DNA from: Bacteroidota bacterium
GTDB taxonomy: Bacteria; Bacteroidota; Bacteroidia; Flavobacteriales; Flavobacteriaceae
Reading direction: 5' to 3'
Assembly (NCBI GenBank): GCA_947447375.1
Contig: CANFJB010000002.1
Span: 186,001 to 250,000 of the forward strand
DNA length: 64,000 nt
Part shown: piece after piece, positions 54,207 to 63,294 of the stretch
How the letters are laid out: each line of letters begins with the position of its first letter
Numbering within the stretch: the stretch's first letter is position 1
Program-made: the position numbers and the translations under genes
Notes under the pieces: model-generated
What the model was told of the DNA's origin: nothing
Seen by the model: only the letters and a program-made list of their open reading frames with translations
Database searches by the model: none

Positions 54207-54326
54207 AAAAACTAACCGCAAATTCGCAAATTTGAAATGAATCAAAAATGATAATTTGCCAATGGGGAAACCATAAATTAAAAAAACTAACCGCAAATTT
54301 AAAATGAAACAAAAATGATAATTTGC
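54185..54326 (+). repeat. Tandem duplication over the metG 3' end
   Basis: Unit 54185-54259 (75 bp, starting CAATGGGGAAACC) repeated at 54260-54326 with an 8-bp deletion. The first copy holds the metG stop. A 10-bp hairpin arm ACCGCAAATT (54290-54299) pairs with AATTTGCGGT (54328-54337) and could terminate metG. Confidence 0.85.
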
Positions 54327-54349
54327 TAATTTGCGGTAAAATAAATAAA

Positions 54350-55036
54350 ATGAACCCAAAAATTATTGCTTTTGATGCCGATGATACATTGTGGCACAAC
54401 GAACCTTATTTCGATGAAGCCCAAGAGCGTTTTTGTGTTTTGTTTCAAGATTATGCTTCTAAGCAAGAGATATTAGGGTTGATTTTAAATCACCAAATTG
54501 CAAATTTATCTTTGTATGGATTTGGAATTAAGGCTTTTACACTTTCAATGATTGAAACCGCTTTGGAATTAACCAATCATACAATTTCAGGAAGTGGAAT
54601 TGAAAAAATAATTACAATTGGAAAGGATTTATTGCAAAAACCAGTTGAATTAATGCCAAACGTGGAAAAGGTATTGGAGGAATTACAAGGGAAATACAAA
54701 TTAGTTGTTGCCACCAAAGGCGATTTAAAAGACCAACACCGCAAACTTCACGATTCAGGAATTGGAGCTTATTTTCATCATATTGAGGTGATGAGTGACA
54801 AAACGGAATTGGATTATCAAAAAATGTTAGGGCGATTGGATTGTGATCCCAAAGATTTTTTAATGATTGGGAACTCATTAAAATCGGATGTTTTACCTAT
54901 TTTAAATATTGGGGGTTACGGAGTTCACATTCCGTATCACACTACTTGGGAATACGAAAAAATTGATTTTGAAATTAAACACGACAATTTTTATTCCTTT
55001 GAAAATATTACAGAAGTCTTGTCGCTTCTAAAATAA
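54350..55036 (+). CDS. HAD superfamily hydrolase
   Basis: 228 residues from the ATG at 54350. HAD motif I FDADDTLWHN (nucleophile Asp), motif II in VVATKGD, and motif III/IV in GNSLKSDVLP. The cap is alpha-helical (residues ~15-85). It may be a phosphatase such as the phosphoglycolate or nucleotidase class; the substrate is not determinable from sequence. The longer frame from 54323 translates repeat sequence and is rejected. Between metG and ssb. Confidence 0.88.
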   Translation: MNPKIIAFDADDTLWHNEPYFDEAQERFCVLFQDYASKQEILGLILNHQIANLSLYGFGIKAFTLSMIETALELTNHTISGSGIEKIITIGKDLLQKPVELMPNVEKVLEELQGKYKLVVATKGDLKDQHRKLHDSGIGAYFHHIEVMSDKTELDYQKMLGRLDCDPKDFLMIGNSLKSDVLPILNIGGYGVHIPYHTTWEYEKIDFEIKHDNFYSFENITEVLSLLK

Positions 55037-55200
55037 AATTGGTGAAAATTGGTGAAATTTGTGATTAAGAAATAACTCTAAATTTTTTGCCACAGATTTA
55101 ACGGATTAAACTGATTCCCACAGATTTTTAATAATAAAATTGGTGAAAATTGGTGTGATTCGTGGCTAAAAAAATAGTTGATTTCATTCTGAATAACAAT
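55037..55200. repeat. Degenerate short repeats, no gene
   Basis: Two copies of AAAATTGGTGAAAATTGGTG (near 55035 and 55135) and two of CCACAGATT (near 55090 and 55119). They look like a decayed dispersed intergenic repeat. No reading frame of note. Confidence 0.5.
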
Positions 55201-55201
55201 A

Positions 55202-55240
55202 AAAAAAGCCGCAGTTAATAGAAAACTGAAAACTGCGACT
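55202..55240. terminator. Terminator-like hairpin between HAD gene and SSB
   Basis: GCCGCAGTT (55208-55216) pairs with AACTGCGAC (55231-55239) with one mismatch, loop of 14 nt, A-run before. Likely terminator for the convergent pair. Confidence 0.65.
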
Positions 55241-55250
55241 TAATTTGTTA

Positions 55251-55275
55251 ATTCCCCCTTCGGGGGTTAGGGGGC
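55251..55275 (-). repeat. C/G-rich palindromic repeat (family B), intergenic copy
   Basis: On the minus strand CCCCCTAACCCCCGAAGGGGG. Same as the metG segment. It abuts the SSB stop codon at 55277. Confidence 0.75.
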
Positions 55276-55276
55276 T

Positions 55277-55609
55277 TTATTTTCCTAACATCAATAATTC
55301 ATCAATTACGACTTCGGTGACATAGCGTTTTTCTCCGTTTTTGTCTTCGTAACTTCTGTGTGTTAGTTTACCCTCGATGGCAATTTCTTTACCTTTTACG
55401 ACATATTTCTCAATGATATCGGCAGTTTTTCCCCAAGCAATAAGACTGTGCCATTGGGTTTCTTCAACTTTTTCGCCTTTGTCGTTTTTATAACTTTCGT
55501 TGGTGGCAACGTTTAGTTTGGCTAATTTTTTTCCTCCATCGAATGTTTTGATTTCTGGATCATTACCAACGTGACCGATTAACTGTACTTTGTTTCTTAA
55601 TGTGCTCAT
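55277..55609 (-). CDS. SSB-like protein without acidic tail (second copy)
   Basis: 110-residue OB-fold SSB paralogue: MSTLRNKVQLIGHVGNDPEI, TQWHSLIAWGKTADIIEKYV, GKEIAIEGKLTHRSYED. It stops at LLMLGK with no linker or acidic DD.PF tip, unlike the SSB at 23932. It may bind ssDNA without recruiting partners, and could be a specialised SSB (for example natural transformation or an element). Downstream is the family B repeat. Function is inferred from fold only. Confidence 0.9.
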   Translation of the reverse strand: MSTLRNKVQLIGHVGNDPEIKTFDGGKKLAKLNVATNESYKNDKGEKVEETQWHSLIAWGKTADIIEKYVVKGKEIAIEGKLTHRSYEDKNGEKRYVTEVVIDELLMLGK

Positions 55610-55847
55610 GGCGTTTAATATTTAAAAGGTTTGATCTGAACTCGTTTCAGATTCTTTGTTTTGCCGATACTTATTTGATTTCGACATTGCAAAGATGTGG
55701 CGACTTCCAAAATTTATTCGGTTGTTAACTGCTTACTTTCGGTTGTAGTTGTTTGTAAGCGTTTGTAATTGGAAAATTATAAGTATATTTGATTGATTGT
55801 AAAAGTTTTAAGGCCAAAAATTAAAAACACAAAAGACAATATACTTT
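55610..55847. other. Intergenic region upstream of SSB, no gene seen
   Basis: AT-rich. Holds a weak minus-strand CATCTTTG (near TAnnTTTG) at about 55690. Nothing else supported. Confidence 0.4.
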
Positions 55848-55990
55848 TAGCCCCGATGGCAGTGAAAATCCCATGTTTTTACATGGATTGAAACGAACAG
55901 CGGGAATAGGATTGGTAAAATTAGACTGGCTTTTCGCTTCAAAAAGAAATTAATAATAAGGGGAAAGATTGCTTCGTTCCTCGCAATGAC
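55848..55990 (+). repeat. Dispersed palindromic repeat, family A copy 3
   Basis: Starts TAGCCCCGATGGCAG, core AAATCCCATGTTTTTACATGGATTG (CCATG/CATGG hairpin), then AGCGGGAATAGG, and the tail ATTGCTTCGTTCCTCGCAATGAC. It runs up to 7 bp before the start of the 55997 gene. Confidence 0.75.
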
Positions 55991-55996
55991 GAAATT

Positions 55997-56347
55997 ATGA
56001 ATAAAACGTGTTTGGAATGCAACGATAAAATTGTGGGGCGCGAGGACAAAAAGTTTTGCAGCGACGGTTGTAGGAATTCCTATAACAACAAAATCAATAA
56101 GGATAGCACGAATTTTATGCGCAATGTGAATAATAAATTGCGGAAAAATTATCGGATTTTGGGCGCTTTGAATGTAGAGGGAAAGTCGAAAACAACGCGT
56201 GCAAAATTGTTAAGTAAGGGATTTGATTTTGAATTTTTTACGAATATTTTGAATACCAAAACGGGTAACACCTATTATTTTATATACGACCAAGGCTATA
56301 TGGCATTGGAAAACGATTATTTTATGTTAGTCAAAAAAGATATTTAA
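55997..56347 (+). CDS. Small Zn-finger protein of unknown function
   Basis: 116 residues. N-terminal CLECNDKIVGREDKKFCSDGCRNSY has a C-x2-C...C-x3-C pattern, a zinc ribbon like DUF2116-type. The rest is basic and helical with a C-terminal strand region (YYFIYDQGYMALENDYFML). Nucleic-acid binding is possible. The repeat upstream ends 7 bp before its ATG, so its expression signals may lie within the repeat. It is 17 bp upstream of the M28 gene, likely one transcript. Confidence 0.7.
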   Translation: MNKTCLECNDKIVGREDKKFCSDGCRNSYNNKINKDSTNFMRNVNNKLRKNYRILGALNVEGKSKTTRAKLLSKGFDFEFFTNILNTKTGNTYYFIYDQGYMALENDYFMLVKKDI

Positions 56348-56364
56348 CTTCAAATTTATTACAA

Positions 56365-58755
56365 ATGAAAAACAGATTCACCGCCATTTTATCGTTATTA
56401 TTTATTGCTGGAACCATAGGATTAATTTACTTGTTAATGATGCCGCAATGGGTTTCAACGGATGATGCATTGCTCTCGGAATATTCCACAAAAAGGGCGC
56501 TTGAAAAAGTAAAAGTTATTTCGGAAAATCCGCATTTTGTAGGTTCGGAGAATCATAAAATGGTGGGGGAATATTTGGTAAATGAATTACAAAAATTGGG
56601 ATTGGAAACCCAAATTCAGGAAGGGACTACACTTTCTGATTGGGGAAATTTGACGAAATCTAAAAATATATTAGCGAGAATTAAAGGATCTGATAGTTCG
56701 AAAGCCTTGTTATTATTGTCGCATTATGATAGCGCGCCACATTCGTATTCACATGGGGCAAGCGATGACGCTTCGGGAATTGCAACTATTTTGGAGGGCA
56801 TTCGTGCTTTTTTGGCCAATAAAACACCACATAAAAACGATATTATCATTTTGTTTTCGGATGCGGAAGAACTGGGTTTGAATGGAGCGGCACTTTTTGT
56901 AACCCAAAGCAATTGGGCGAAAGAAGTGGGTTTGGTTTTGAATTTTGAAGCCCGAGGAAGCGCTGGACCAAGCTATATGTTGATGGAAGTGAATAAGGGG
57001 AATGCCAATATGGTGAAGGAATTTTCGGCCGCCAACCCAAGTTATCCGGTTTCAAATTCCTTGATGTACAGCATTTATAAAATGTTGCCCAACGATACTG
57101 ATTTGACCGTTTTTAGAGAGCAAGGGAAAATCCAGGGATTTAATTTTGCGTTTATCGACAACCATTTTAATTACCATACGGCGCAAGATGATTTCAATCA
57201 TTTGAGTCCGAAAACAATGGAGCACCAAGGGACTTATTTGGTTCCGTTGTTGGATTATTTCTCCAATTCCGACCTGACTTCTCTTCAGTCGGGGGATGAT
57301 TATGTTTATTTTAATACGCCATTTAAATTTGTGAGTTATCCTTTTTCTTGGGTTTTACCAATGGTTTTGATTGCTGTTTTTCTATTTCTATTTTTAGTAT
57401 TTATTGGCCTTGGCAAACGAGTTTTGGCATTTTCAGAAATGGGGAAAGGCTTTTTAATTTTCCTTGGGGCGTTACTCGTTTCGGGAATAACTACTTATTT
57501 TGGTTGGAAATTGCTGCTAAAGATTTACCCACAATACAATGATATTCTTCATGGTTTTACCTATAACGGTCACGATTATATAGGCGCGTTTGTGTTTTTG
57601 AGTTTGGCGATTTCGTTATTGTTTTATTCCAATTCCAATTCGGAAAATAAAACCGAAAATTATTCTGTTGCACCATTATTTATTTGGATTTTAATCAATA
57701 TTGCGATTGCTTTTTATTTGCCTGGAGCTGGATTTTTAATTATTCCATTATTTTTCAGTTTGTTTATGTTGGCTTATTTTGTCACCACCCAAAAAACAAA
57801 TCCGATACTGAATTTAATTTTGAGTATTCCGTCTTTAATTATTATTGTTCCTTTTATTATAATGTTTCCAATAGGATTGGGGTTAAAAATAGTGGCAGGA
57901 AGTGCGGTGTTAACTGTTTTGGTTTTTGGTTTGTTGTTACCAATTTTTGGATCGTTTCCTAGAAAAGGTTTTTGGTCATTGGTGTTGTTTTTAATATCAA
58001 TAAGTTTTTTCATAAAGGCTAGTTTCAATTCTGGTTATGCTGTTGGAACTGCAAAACCAAACAGCTTGCTTTATGTTTATAATGCCGATACAAAAAAAGC
58101 GGTTTGGACTACCTATGATTTAAACTTAGACTCTTGGACGAAAATGTACTTGGGTGAAAACCCAAAAGACGCAGCAGAGTTAAACAAGAATCCATTATTT
58201 AGCAAATACAATTCGGGATTTACTTATTCAGCTGAAGCCGATGTAAAAGAAATAAGCGATCCTACAATTTCGTTTTTACGGGATAGTATTGCGGGGTCTC
58301 AACATTATTATAAGATAAAAATTACTCCAAATCGACCAGTAAATCGTTATGATGTTTTTGCAAATGAAAACATGACGTTCTATAATTTAAAGGCAAATGG
58401 AGCTTCGGCATTAGACCAAAAAGGAAGTATTTATAAACGAAGAGGGAAGAAATTAGTTAGCTATTATGTTGTTGACAATGAGCCGTTGGAATTGCAATTT
58501 TCTATTCCTGTTAATGCGGTTTTTGAAATGGATTTAATGGAAAGTTCGTTTGATTTAGTGAGTAATCCAAAATTCAGAATTGCCAAAAGATTGCCTTGGA
58601 TGATGCCAACGCCATTTGTTTTGAATGATGCGGTTGTGATTCAAAAGAAGATTATTCAACCAAATGTGGTTCAAAAATCAGATAATTTCAAATCTAGGAA
58701 TTTGAATCCGAAAGATAGTTTGACAGTTAGAGTTGATACTTTAATAACTAAATAA
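56365..58755 (+). CDS. M28 family metallopeptidase with C-terminal membrane domain
   Basis: 796 residues. N-terminal TM anchor (about 7-27), then the M28 zinc aminopeptidase domain (about 40-310) with HYDSAPHSYSHGASDDASG, SDAEELGLNGAALF and EARGSAG supplying zinc ligands and Glu base. C-terminal ~210 residues (about 325-560) contain seven to nine hydrophobic helices, followed by a soluble ~230-residue tail. The layout resembles the Fxna/ER metallopeptidase type found in Bacteroidota. Likely an envelope aminopeptidase; the substrate is unknown. Confidence 0.88.
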   Translation: MKNRFTAILSLLFIAGTIGLIYLLMMPQWVSTDDALLSEYSTKRALEKVKVISENPHFVGSENHKMVGEYLVNELQKLGLETQIQEGTTLSDWGNLTKSKNILARIKGSDSSKALLLLSHYDSAPHSYSHGASDDASGIATILEGIRAFLANKTPHKNDIIILFSDAEELGLNGAALFVTQSNWAKEVGLVLNFEARGSAGPSYMLMEVNKGNANMVKEFSAANPSYPVSNSLMYSIYKMLPNDTDLTVFREQGKIQGFNFAFIDNHFNYHTAQDDFNHLSPKTMEHQGTYLVPLLDYFSNSDLTSLQSGDDYVYFNTPFKFVSYPFSWVLPMVLIAVFLFLFLVFIGLGKRVLAFSEMGKGFLIFLGALLVSGITTYFGWKLLLKIYPQYNDILHGFTYNGHDYIGAFVFLSLAISLLFYSNSNSENKTENYSVAPLFIWILINIAIAFYLPGAGFLIIPLFFSLFMLAYFVTTQKTNPILNLILSIPSLIIIVPFIIMFPIGLGLKIVAGSAVLTVLVFGLLLPIFGSFPRKGFWSLVLFLISISFFIKASFNSGYAVGTAKPNSLLYVYNADTKKAVWTTYDLNLDSWTKMYLGENPKDAAELNKNPLFSKYNSGFTYSAEADVKEISDPTISFLRDSIAGSQHYYKIKITPNRPVNRYDVFANENMTFYNLKANGASALDQKGSIYKRRGKKLVSYYVVDNEPLELQFSIPVNAVFEMDLMESSFDLVSNPKFRIAKRLPWMMPTPFVLNDAVVIQKKIIQPNVVQKSDNFKSRNLNPKDSLTVRVDTLITK

Positions 58756-58764
58756 ATATAAGCC

Positions 58765-59274
58765 ATGGACATTTCAATATTACAAGCCAAAATACACGAA
58801 GTTAGAGGACACAAAGTAATTTTAGATTTTGATTTAGCTCTACTTTATAAAGTGGAGACTAGAGTTTTGAATCAAGCTGTTAAAAGAAATTCGCAAAGAT
58901 TCCCGGAGGATTTTATGTTTCAATTGACTTTAGAAGAGTTCGAAAATATGTCATCACAATTTGTGATGAGATCCCCATCTAAAAGACCAAAAACCGCATT
59001 GCCATTTGCATTTTCTGAACAAGGAATTGCAATGCTAAGCGGTATATTAAACTCAGAAGTTGCAATTAATGTTAATATTGCTATTATGAGAACCTTTGTT
59101 ATGATAAGAAAATTTGCAATAGAAAATAAAGATTTAAATTTTAAATTATTGGAAATGGAAAGTAAATACGAGAAGCATTTTAGTGATATATATGAAGCAT
59201 TGAATTTTCTTATAAAGAGAGATGAAAATGAAATAATCCAAAAAGAACGAAAACAAATTGGCTATAAAAAATAA
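58765..59274 (+). CDS. ORF6N domain protein
   Basis: 169 residues. The N-terminal ~90 residues match the ORF6N domain (VRGHKVILDFDLALLYKVETRVLNQAVKRN, RFPEDFMFQL), a DNA-binding domain frequent in phage and mobile-element anti-repressors and in chromosomal regulators of Bacteroidota. The C-terminus is helical/coiled-coil (KDLNFKLLEMESKYEKHF). Ten bp after the M28 gene, 2 bp before the SDR gene, so it is co-transcribed. No prophage is around it. Confidence 0.9.
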   Translation: MDISILQAKIHEVRGHKVILDFDLALLYKVETRVLNQAVKRNSQRFPEDFMFQLTLEEFENMSSQFVMRSPSKRPKTALPFAFSEQGIAMLSGILNSEVAINVNIAIMRTFVMIRKFAIENKDLNFKLLEMESKYEKHFSDIYEALNFLIKRDENEIIQKERKQIGYKK

Positions 59275-59276
59275 TA

Positions 59277-60080
59277 ATGACAAAAATTAGCATTCTTGGT
59301 TGTGGTTGGTTGGGATTGCCTTTGGCGAAAGCCTTAATAGAAAATGGATTTTCGGTCAAGGGTTCGACGACTTCAACTGAAAAAATAGCGAGACTTCAAC
59401 AGGCAGGAATAATTCCTTTTTTGATCGAAATAGGAGAAAACGGCATCAATGGGGATGTAGATCAATTCTTGGATCAAAGTCAAGTTTTAATAATTAATAT
59501 TCCGCCTAAATTAAGAGGAAATTCCACTGAAAATTTTGTTTCTAAAATAGAAACCTTCCTTCCATTTATTGAAAAATCGGGAATTAAAAAAGTGCTTTTT
59601 GTGAGTTCTACTTCTGTTTATTCTGATGAAGACAAAGTTGTAACTGAAGAAACCATTCTAAATCCAGATTCCGAAAGTGGGAAGCAATTGCTTGATTGTG
59701 AGAAACTTTTGCATGAAAATTCTCATTTTGAAACTACCATTTTACGTTTTGGAGGGCTTATTGGCGAAGACCGTCATCCTATTTATTTTTTAGCTGGGAG
59801 AAGTAATATTGAAAACCCAGATGCGCCAATAAATTTGATTCATCAAGAAGATTGCATCGGAATTATTTTAAAAATAATTGAAAGTAATTGTTGGCAAGAA
59901 ACGTTCAATGCAGTTGCTCCTTTTCATCCAAGTCGTGAAGAGTATTATTCTAAAAAAGCAAAAGAATATAATTTGGAACCTCCTATCTTTACGCATTCAA
60001 AACCATCAATTGGGAAAACCATTTTATCTGATAAATTGGAGAATGTTTTGAAATACCAATTCAAAAAAGGAAGTTTATAA
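59277..60080 (+). CDS. SDR-like NAD(P)-dependent epimerase/reductase (YeeZ-like)
   Basis: 267 residues. Rossmann fold, ISILGCGWLGLPLAKALI with GxGxxG-like GCGWLG, STSVYS for the Ser/Tyr region, ILRFGGLIGEDRHP. Extended SDR/YeeZ-type; no YxxxK pair is clear, so activity is uncertain. Substrate unknown. Next gene starts directly after its stop. Confidence 0.8.
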   Translation: MTKISILGCGWLGLPLAKALIENGFSVKGSTTSTEKIARLQQAGIIPFLIEIGENGINGDVDQFLDQSQVLIINIPPKLRGNSTENFVSKIETFLPFIEKSGIKKVLFVSSTSVYSDEDKVVTEETILNPDSESGKQLLDCEKLLHENSHFETTILRFGGLIGEDRHPIYFLAGRSNIENPDAPINLIHQEDCIGIILKIIESNCWQETFNAVAPFHPSREEYYSKKAKEYNLEPPIFTHSKPSIGKTILSDKLENVLKYQFKKGSL

Positions 60081-61007
60081 TTGATACAAAAATTAAAATC
60101 TAAAATTCATTCGAAAATTACCTCAATAGGATTGCCAATTTTGGCACTTTGTTGGGTGAGTTTTTTTTGGGGAACTACTTGGATTGCATCAAAAGAAGGG
60201 GTGAAGTACATGCCGGCGTTACAGCTTGCAGCTATTCGCCAATTTTTAGGCGCCACTTTATATTTGTCTTATTTTTTATTTAAGAAAACTCCTTGGCCGA
60301 AAGGCAAACAATGGAAAACGATTATTATATTGAGTATTTTGAATTTTGTTTTAAGCAACGGTTTAAGCACTTGGGGAGTGAAATACATAAGCAGTGGTTT
60401 GGGAGCAATTATTGGCGCTTTGGTTCCGCTTTGGGTGGTAATTATTAGTTTGTCTAGAGGCGAAAAATTAGTAAAACTCGCAATTGTAGGTTTGATTATT
60501 GGATTTGCGGGGGTTTGTGTAATTTTCTACGAACATCTAAGTGATTTCTTGATTTTTGATTTCCGATTTGGCATAATTATATCCATAATTTCAACATTAA
60601 CTTGGGCTTTTGCTACATTATATACTAAGAAAAAAGCGGCTAGTTTTAACCCTTATTTTAGTTTGGGAATCCAAATGTTTATTTCAAGTATTTTCCTTTT
60701 TGCCTATTTAGGCGCTACGGGATCGGCGGTGAGTTTATCTACTATTCCAGTTATTTCGTGGGTTTCAATTGGTTATTTGGTGATTTTTGGATCGGTGTTA
60801 ACCTTCATCGCCTACATTTATGCGTTGCAACATTTGCCTGCAGAAATCAATAGTATTTACGCTTATATCAATCCAATAATTGCGGTTCTTTTAGGTGCTT
60901 ATATTTTTGGAGAACCATTATCGTTAGCAATTGCTATTGGCGGAACAATCACTTTATTTGGACTTTATTTGGTTAATAGATCCTTTCAAAATTCTAAAAA
61001 CGCATAA
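60081..61007 (+). CDS. EamA-family drug/metabolite transporter
   Basis: 308-residue DMT-superfamily transporter with ten predicted transmembrane helices in two EamA repeats (about 20-150 and 160-300). LCWVSFFWGTTWIASKEGVKYMPALQLAAIRQFLGA is the first repeat and AYIYALQHLPAEINSIYAYINPIIAVLLG the second. Start is a TTG immediately after the SDR stop; no earlier ATG exists. Substrate unknown. Followed by a terminator at 61012-61040. Confidence 0.88.
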   Translation: MIQKLKSKIHSKITSIGLPILALCWVSFFWGTTWIASKEGVKYMPALQLAAIRQFLGATLYLSYFLFKKTPWPKGKQWKTIIILSILNFVLSNGLSTWGVKYISSGLGAIIGALVPLWVVIISLSRGEKLVKLAIVGLIIGFAGVCVIFYEHLSDFLIFDFRFGIIISIISTLTWAFATLYTKKKAASFNPYFSLGIQMFISSIFLFAYLGATGSAVSLSTIPVISWVSIGYLVIFGSVLTFIAYIYALQHLPAEINSIYAYINPIIAVLLGAYIFGEPLSLAIAIGGTITLFGLYLVNRSFQNSKNA

Positions 61008-61011
61008 AAAA

Positions 61012-61040
61012 AATCCCATTTTGAATTACAAAATGGGATT
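61012..61040. terminator. Bidirectional terminator between EamA and M13 genes
   Basis: Stem AATCCCATTTTG / CAAAATGGGATT (12 bp) with loop AATTA. Confidence 0.9.
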
Positions 61041-61063
61041 ATTAAATTTATATAAATTGGTTA

Positions 61064-63127
61064 TTACCAAATTTTAACTCTTTTTTCAGGAGCTACAAAC
61101 ATTCCGTCACCTTCTTTAATGTCAAATGCAGAATAGAAAGAATCAACGTTTTGAATTGGCACATAAGCGCGGTACATTCCTGGAGAATGCGGGTCTGTTT
61201 TCACTTGATTTTTCAACGCTTCGTCTCTCATTTTAGATCTCCAAATGGTTGACCAAGAGATAAAAAATCGTTGTTCCGGTGTATAACCATCAATTAAACC
61301 TGGATTTCCATTTTCTTTCAAATACAATTGTAATCCGTCGTAAGCAGCATTCACCCCACCTAAATCACCAATATTTTCTCCTAATGTAAATTTACCATCT
61401 ACGTGAGTTCCTGGCAATGGTTCTAAAGCAGAATATTGATCAGCAAGAGCTCCGCCTAGAGCAGTGAATTTTGTTAAATCTTCAGCTGTCCACCAGTCAA
61501 TTAAATTTCCATCTGCATTATAAGTCGCCCCTTGATCATCAAAACCATGAGAAATTTCATGCCCGATTACTCCACCAATTCCACCGTAATTTACAGCTTC
61601 ATCAGCTTGGTAATTGTAAAATGGTGGTTGTAAGATTGCCGCTGGGAATACAATTTCGTTGTAAGAAGGATTGTAATAAGCATTAACCGTTTGAGGCGAC
61701 ATTCCCCATTCTGTTTTATCAACTGGTTTTCCCAATTTAGCTAGGTCTTTATCCCAACCCCATTTAGAAACGTTTCTTATGTTTTGAAAATAGCTTCCTC
61801 CATCTTCAGGACTTTTCACAGCTAAAGCAGAATAATCTTCCCATTTGTCAGGGTAACCTATTTTTATAGTTAATTTATTCAACTTTTCAACCGCTTTTGC
61901 TTTGGTTTCAGCTGACATCCAAGTCAAATTATTAATTCTAATTTCATAGGCTCTCATTACGTTTTTGATCATTTTCATGGCCTTAGCTTTAGCTTCAGCT
62001 GGGAACATTTTTTCAACGTATAATTTCCCTAAGGCTTCACCCACTGTTCCATTAACAACTTGTAAAGCTTTTTCGTGACGAGGTCTTTGTTTTAAAGCAC
62101 CTGTTAAAGTTTTTCCGTAAAACTCCCAGTTTGCAGTTTCAATAGTTGTAGACAATTGGCTTGAAGCTCCTCTTAACAACATCCAACGCATGTATGCCTT
62201 CCAGTCTTCTACTTTATTTTCAGTGAATAAAGTTTGTAAAGAACTCATGTATCTTGGTTGAGAAACGATTATAGTATCAATTTTAGTAATTCCAATTCCT
62301 TTAATATAAGTATTCCAATCTATTGAAGGAAGCATTTTTTGTAAATCGGCAATTGCAGTTGGGTTGTATTGTTTTTTACTATCTCTACGCTCCACACGGT
62401 CCAACCTTGGTTTAGACATTTGGATTTCTAATGCAAGAATTTTTTCAGCATTTGCTTTAGCTTGTTCTGGAGATTCATTTAAAAATTGTAACATTTTTGC
62501 AACGTGAAGAACATATTTCTCGCGTTTTTCTTTAGAATCTTTGTCTTCTGAAACATAGTAATCTCTGTCTGGCAATCCTAATCCACCTGGACCAACACTA
62601 ACTACATTTCGAGTACTATTTTTTTCATCAGCACCAATTCCAACACCAAAAAAACCAACGCCTCCACCTTGCGCTTCAGTTTCCATCATCAATTTTTGTA
62701 AATCTTTGACGTTTTTCACCGCATTAATTTTAGCTAAATAAGGAGCTAATGGTGCGACCCCTTGTTTGTTTCTTGCCACAGTATCCATAGCGGCTTTGTA
62801 CATAATAATCGCTTTACCTTGATCGGTATTTGATTTGTATTTTGGATTTTTTGAAGCCTCTTTTAAAATTGCTAAGGCATCTTTATCGGTGTTTTGACGT
62901 AATTCATCAAAACTTCCCCAACGCGTTTTGTCAGCTGGGATTTCTGTGTTCTTTAACCAAGTTCCATTCACGAATTTGAAAAAATCTTCACTTGGCTTCA
63001 CCGATTTATCCATAAAAGGAACGTTTATTCCAGGCGTCTTTTGAGAGGCCTCTTTTTGTGCATTCGCAGATAATCCAATCAGGGCTGGAATAACGTACAA
63101 CAATGTCTTATTAAAATTAAGTTTCAT
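61064..63127 (-). CDS. M13 family metallopeptidase (neprilysin/PepO-like)
   Basis: 687-residue secreted zinc peptidase. Signal peptide (1-23, SANAQ). The zinc motif HEISH (GGVIGHEISHGFDDQG) and the downstream GENIGDLGG (third ligand Glu) are present, and the substrate motif NAYYNP and terminal W (KRVKIW) fit M13. It acts on oligopeptides outside or in the periplasm. Single gene with a promoter at 63153. Confidence 0.95.
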   Translation of the reverse strand: MKLNFNKTLLYVIPALIGLSANAQKEASQKTPGINVPFMDKSVKPSEDFFKFVNGTWLKNTEIPADKTRWGSFDELRQNTDKDALAILKEASKNPKYKSNTDQGKAIIMYKAAMDTVARNKQGVAPLAPYLAKINAVKNVKDLQKLMMETEAQGGGVGFFGVGIGADEKNSTRNVVSVGPGGLGLPDRDYYVSEDKDSKEKREKYVLHVAKMLQFLNESPEQAKANAEKILALEIQMSKPRLDRVERRDSKKQYNPTAIADLQKMLPSIDWNTYIKGIGITKIDTIIVSQPRYMSSLQTLFTENKVEDWKAYMRWMLLRGASSQLSTTIETANWEFYGKTLTGALKQRPRHEKALQVVNGTVGEALGKLYVEKMFPAEAKAKAMKMIKNVMRAYEIRINNLTWMSAETKAKAVEKLNKLTIKIGYPDKWEDYSALAVKSPEDGGSYFQNIRNVSKWGWDKDLAKLGKPVDKTEWGMSPQTVNAYYNPSYNEIVFPAAILQPPFYNYQADEAVNYGGIGGVIGHEISHGFDDQGATYNADGNLIDWWTAEDLTKFTALGGALADQYSALEPLPGTHVDGKFTLGENIGDLGGVNAAYDGLQLYLKENGNPGLIDGYTPEQRFFISWSTIWRSKMRDEALKNQVKTDPHSPGMYRAYVPIQNVDSFYSAFDIKEGDGMFVAPEKRVKIW

Positions 63128-63152
63128 AATTAGTTACTATTTAGTTAGACTT

Positions 63153-63160
63153 CAAAAATA
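63153..63160 (-). promoter_or_regulatory. -7 element upstream of the M13 gene
   Basis: Minus-strand TATTTTTG (TAnnTTTG), 25 bp before the ATG. No good -33. Confidence 0.4.
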
Positions 63161-63271
63161 TTGAATATTTTTTTAATAATTGTTAAATTTTACCATTTTT
63201 ATAACTATTGTAGTTTCTTTATTTCATCAAAAATTAAATCGAGAATACCATTTCAGACTCTATAACTTTTG

Positions 63272-63279
63272 TAAATTTG
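63272..63279 (+). promoter_or_regulatory. -7 element upstream of the SCO gene
   Basis: TAAATTTG (TAnnTTTG), 15 bp before the ATG at 63295. Confidence 0.55.
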
Positions 63280-63294
63280 TAAAAAAAAAAATCA

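Noticed and set aside
54078-54399. Two overlapping minus ORFs rich in FNLWFPH-type repeats
   Set aside because: They arise from the tandem duplication at the metG end.
58765-59274. Prophage remnant
   Set aside because: Only one ORF6N gene; no integrase, capsid or attachment repeats nearby.
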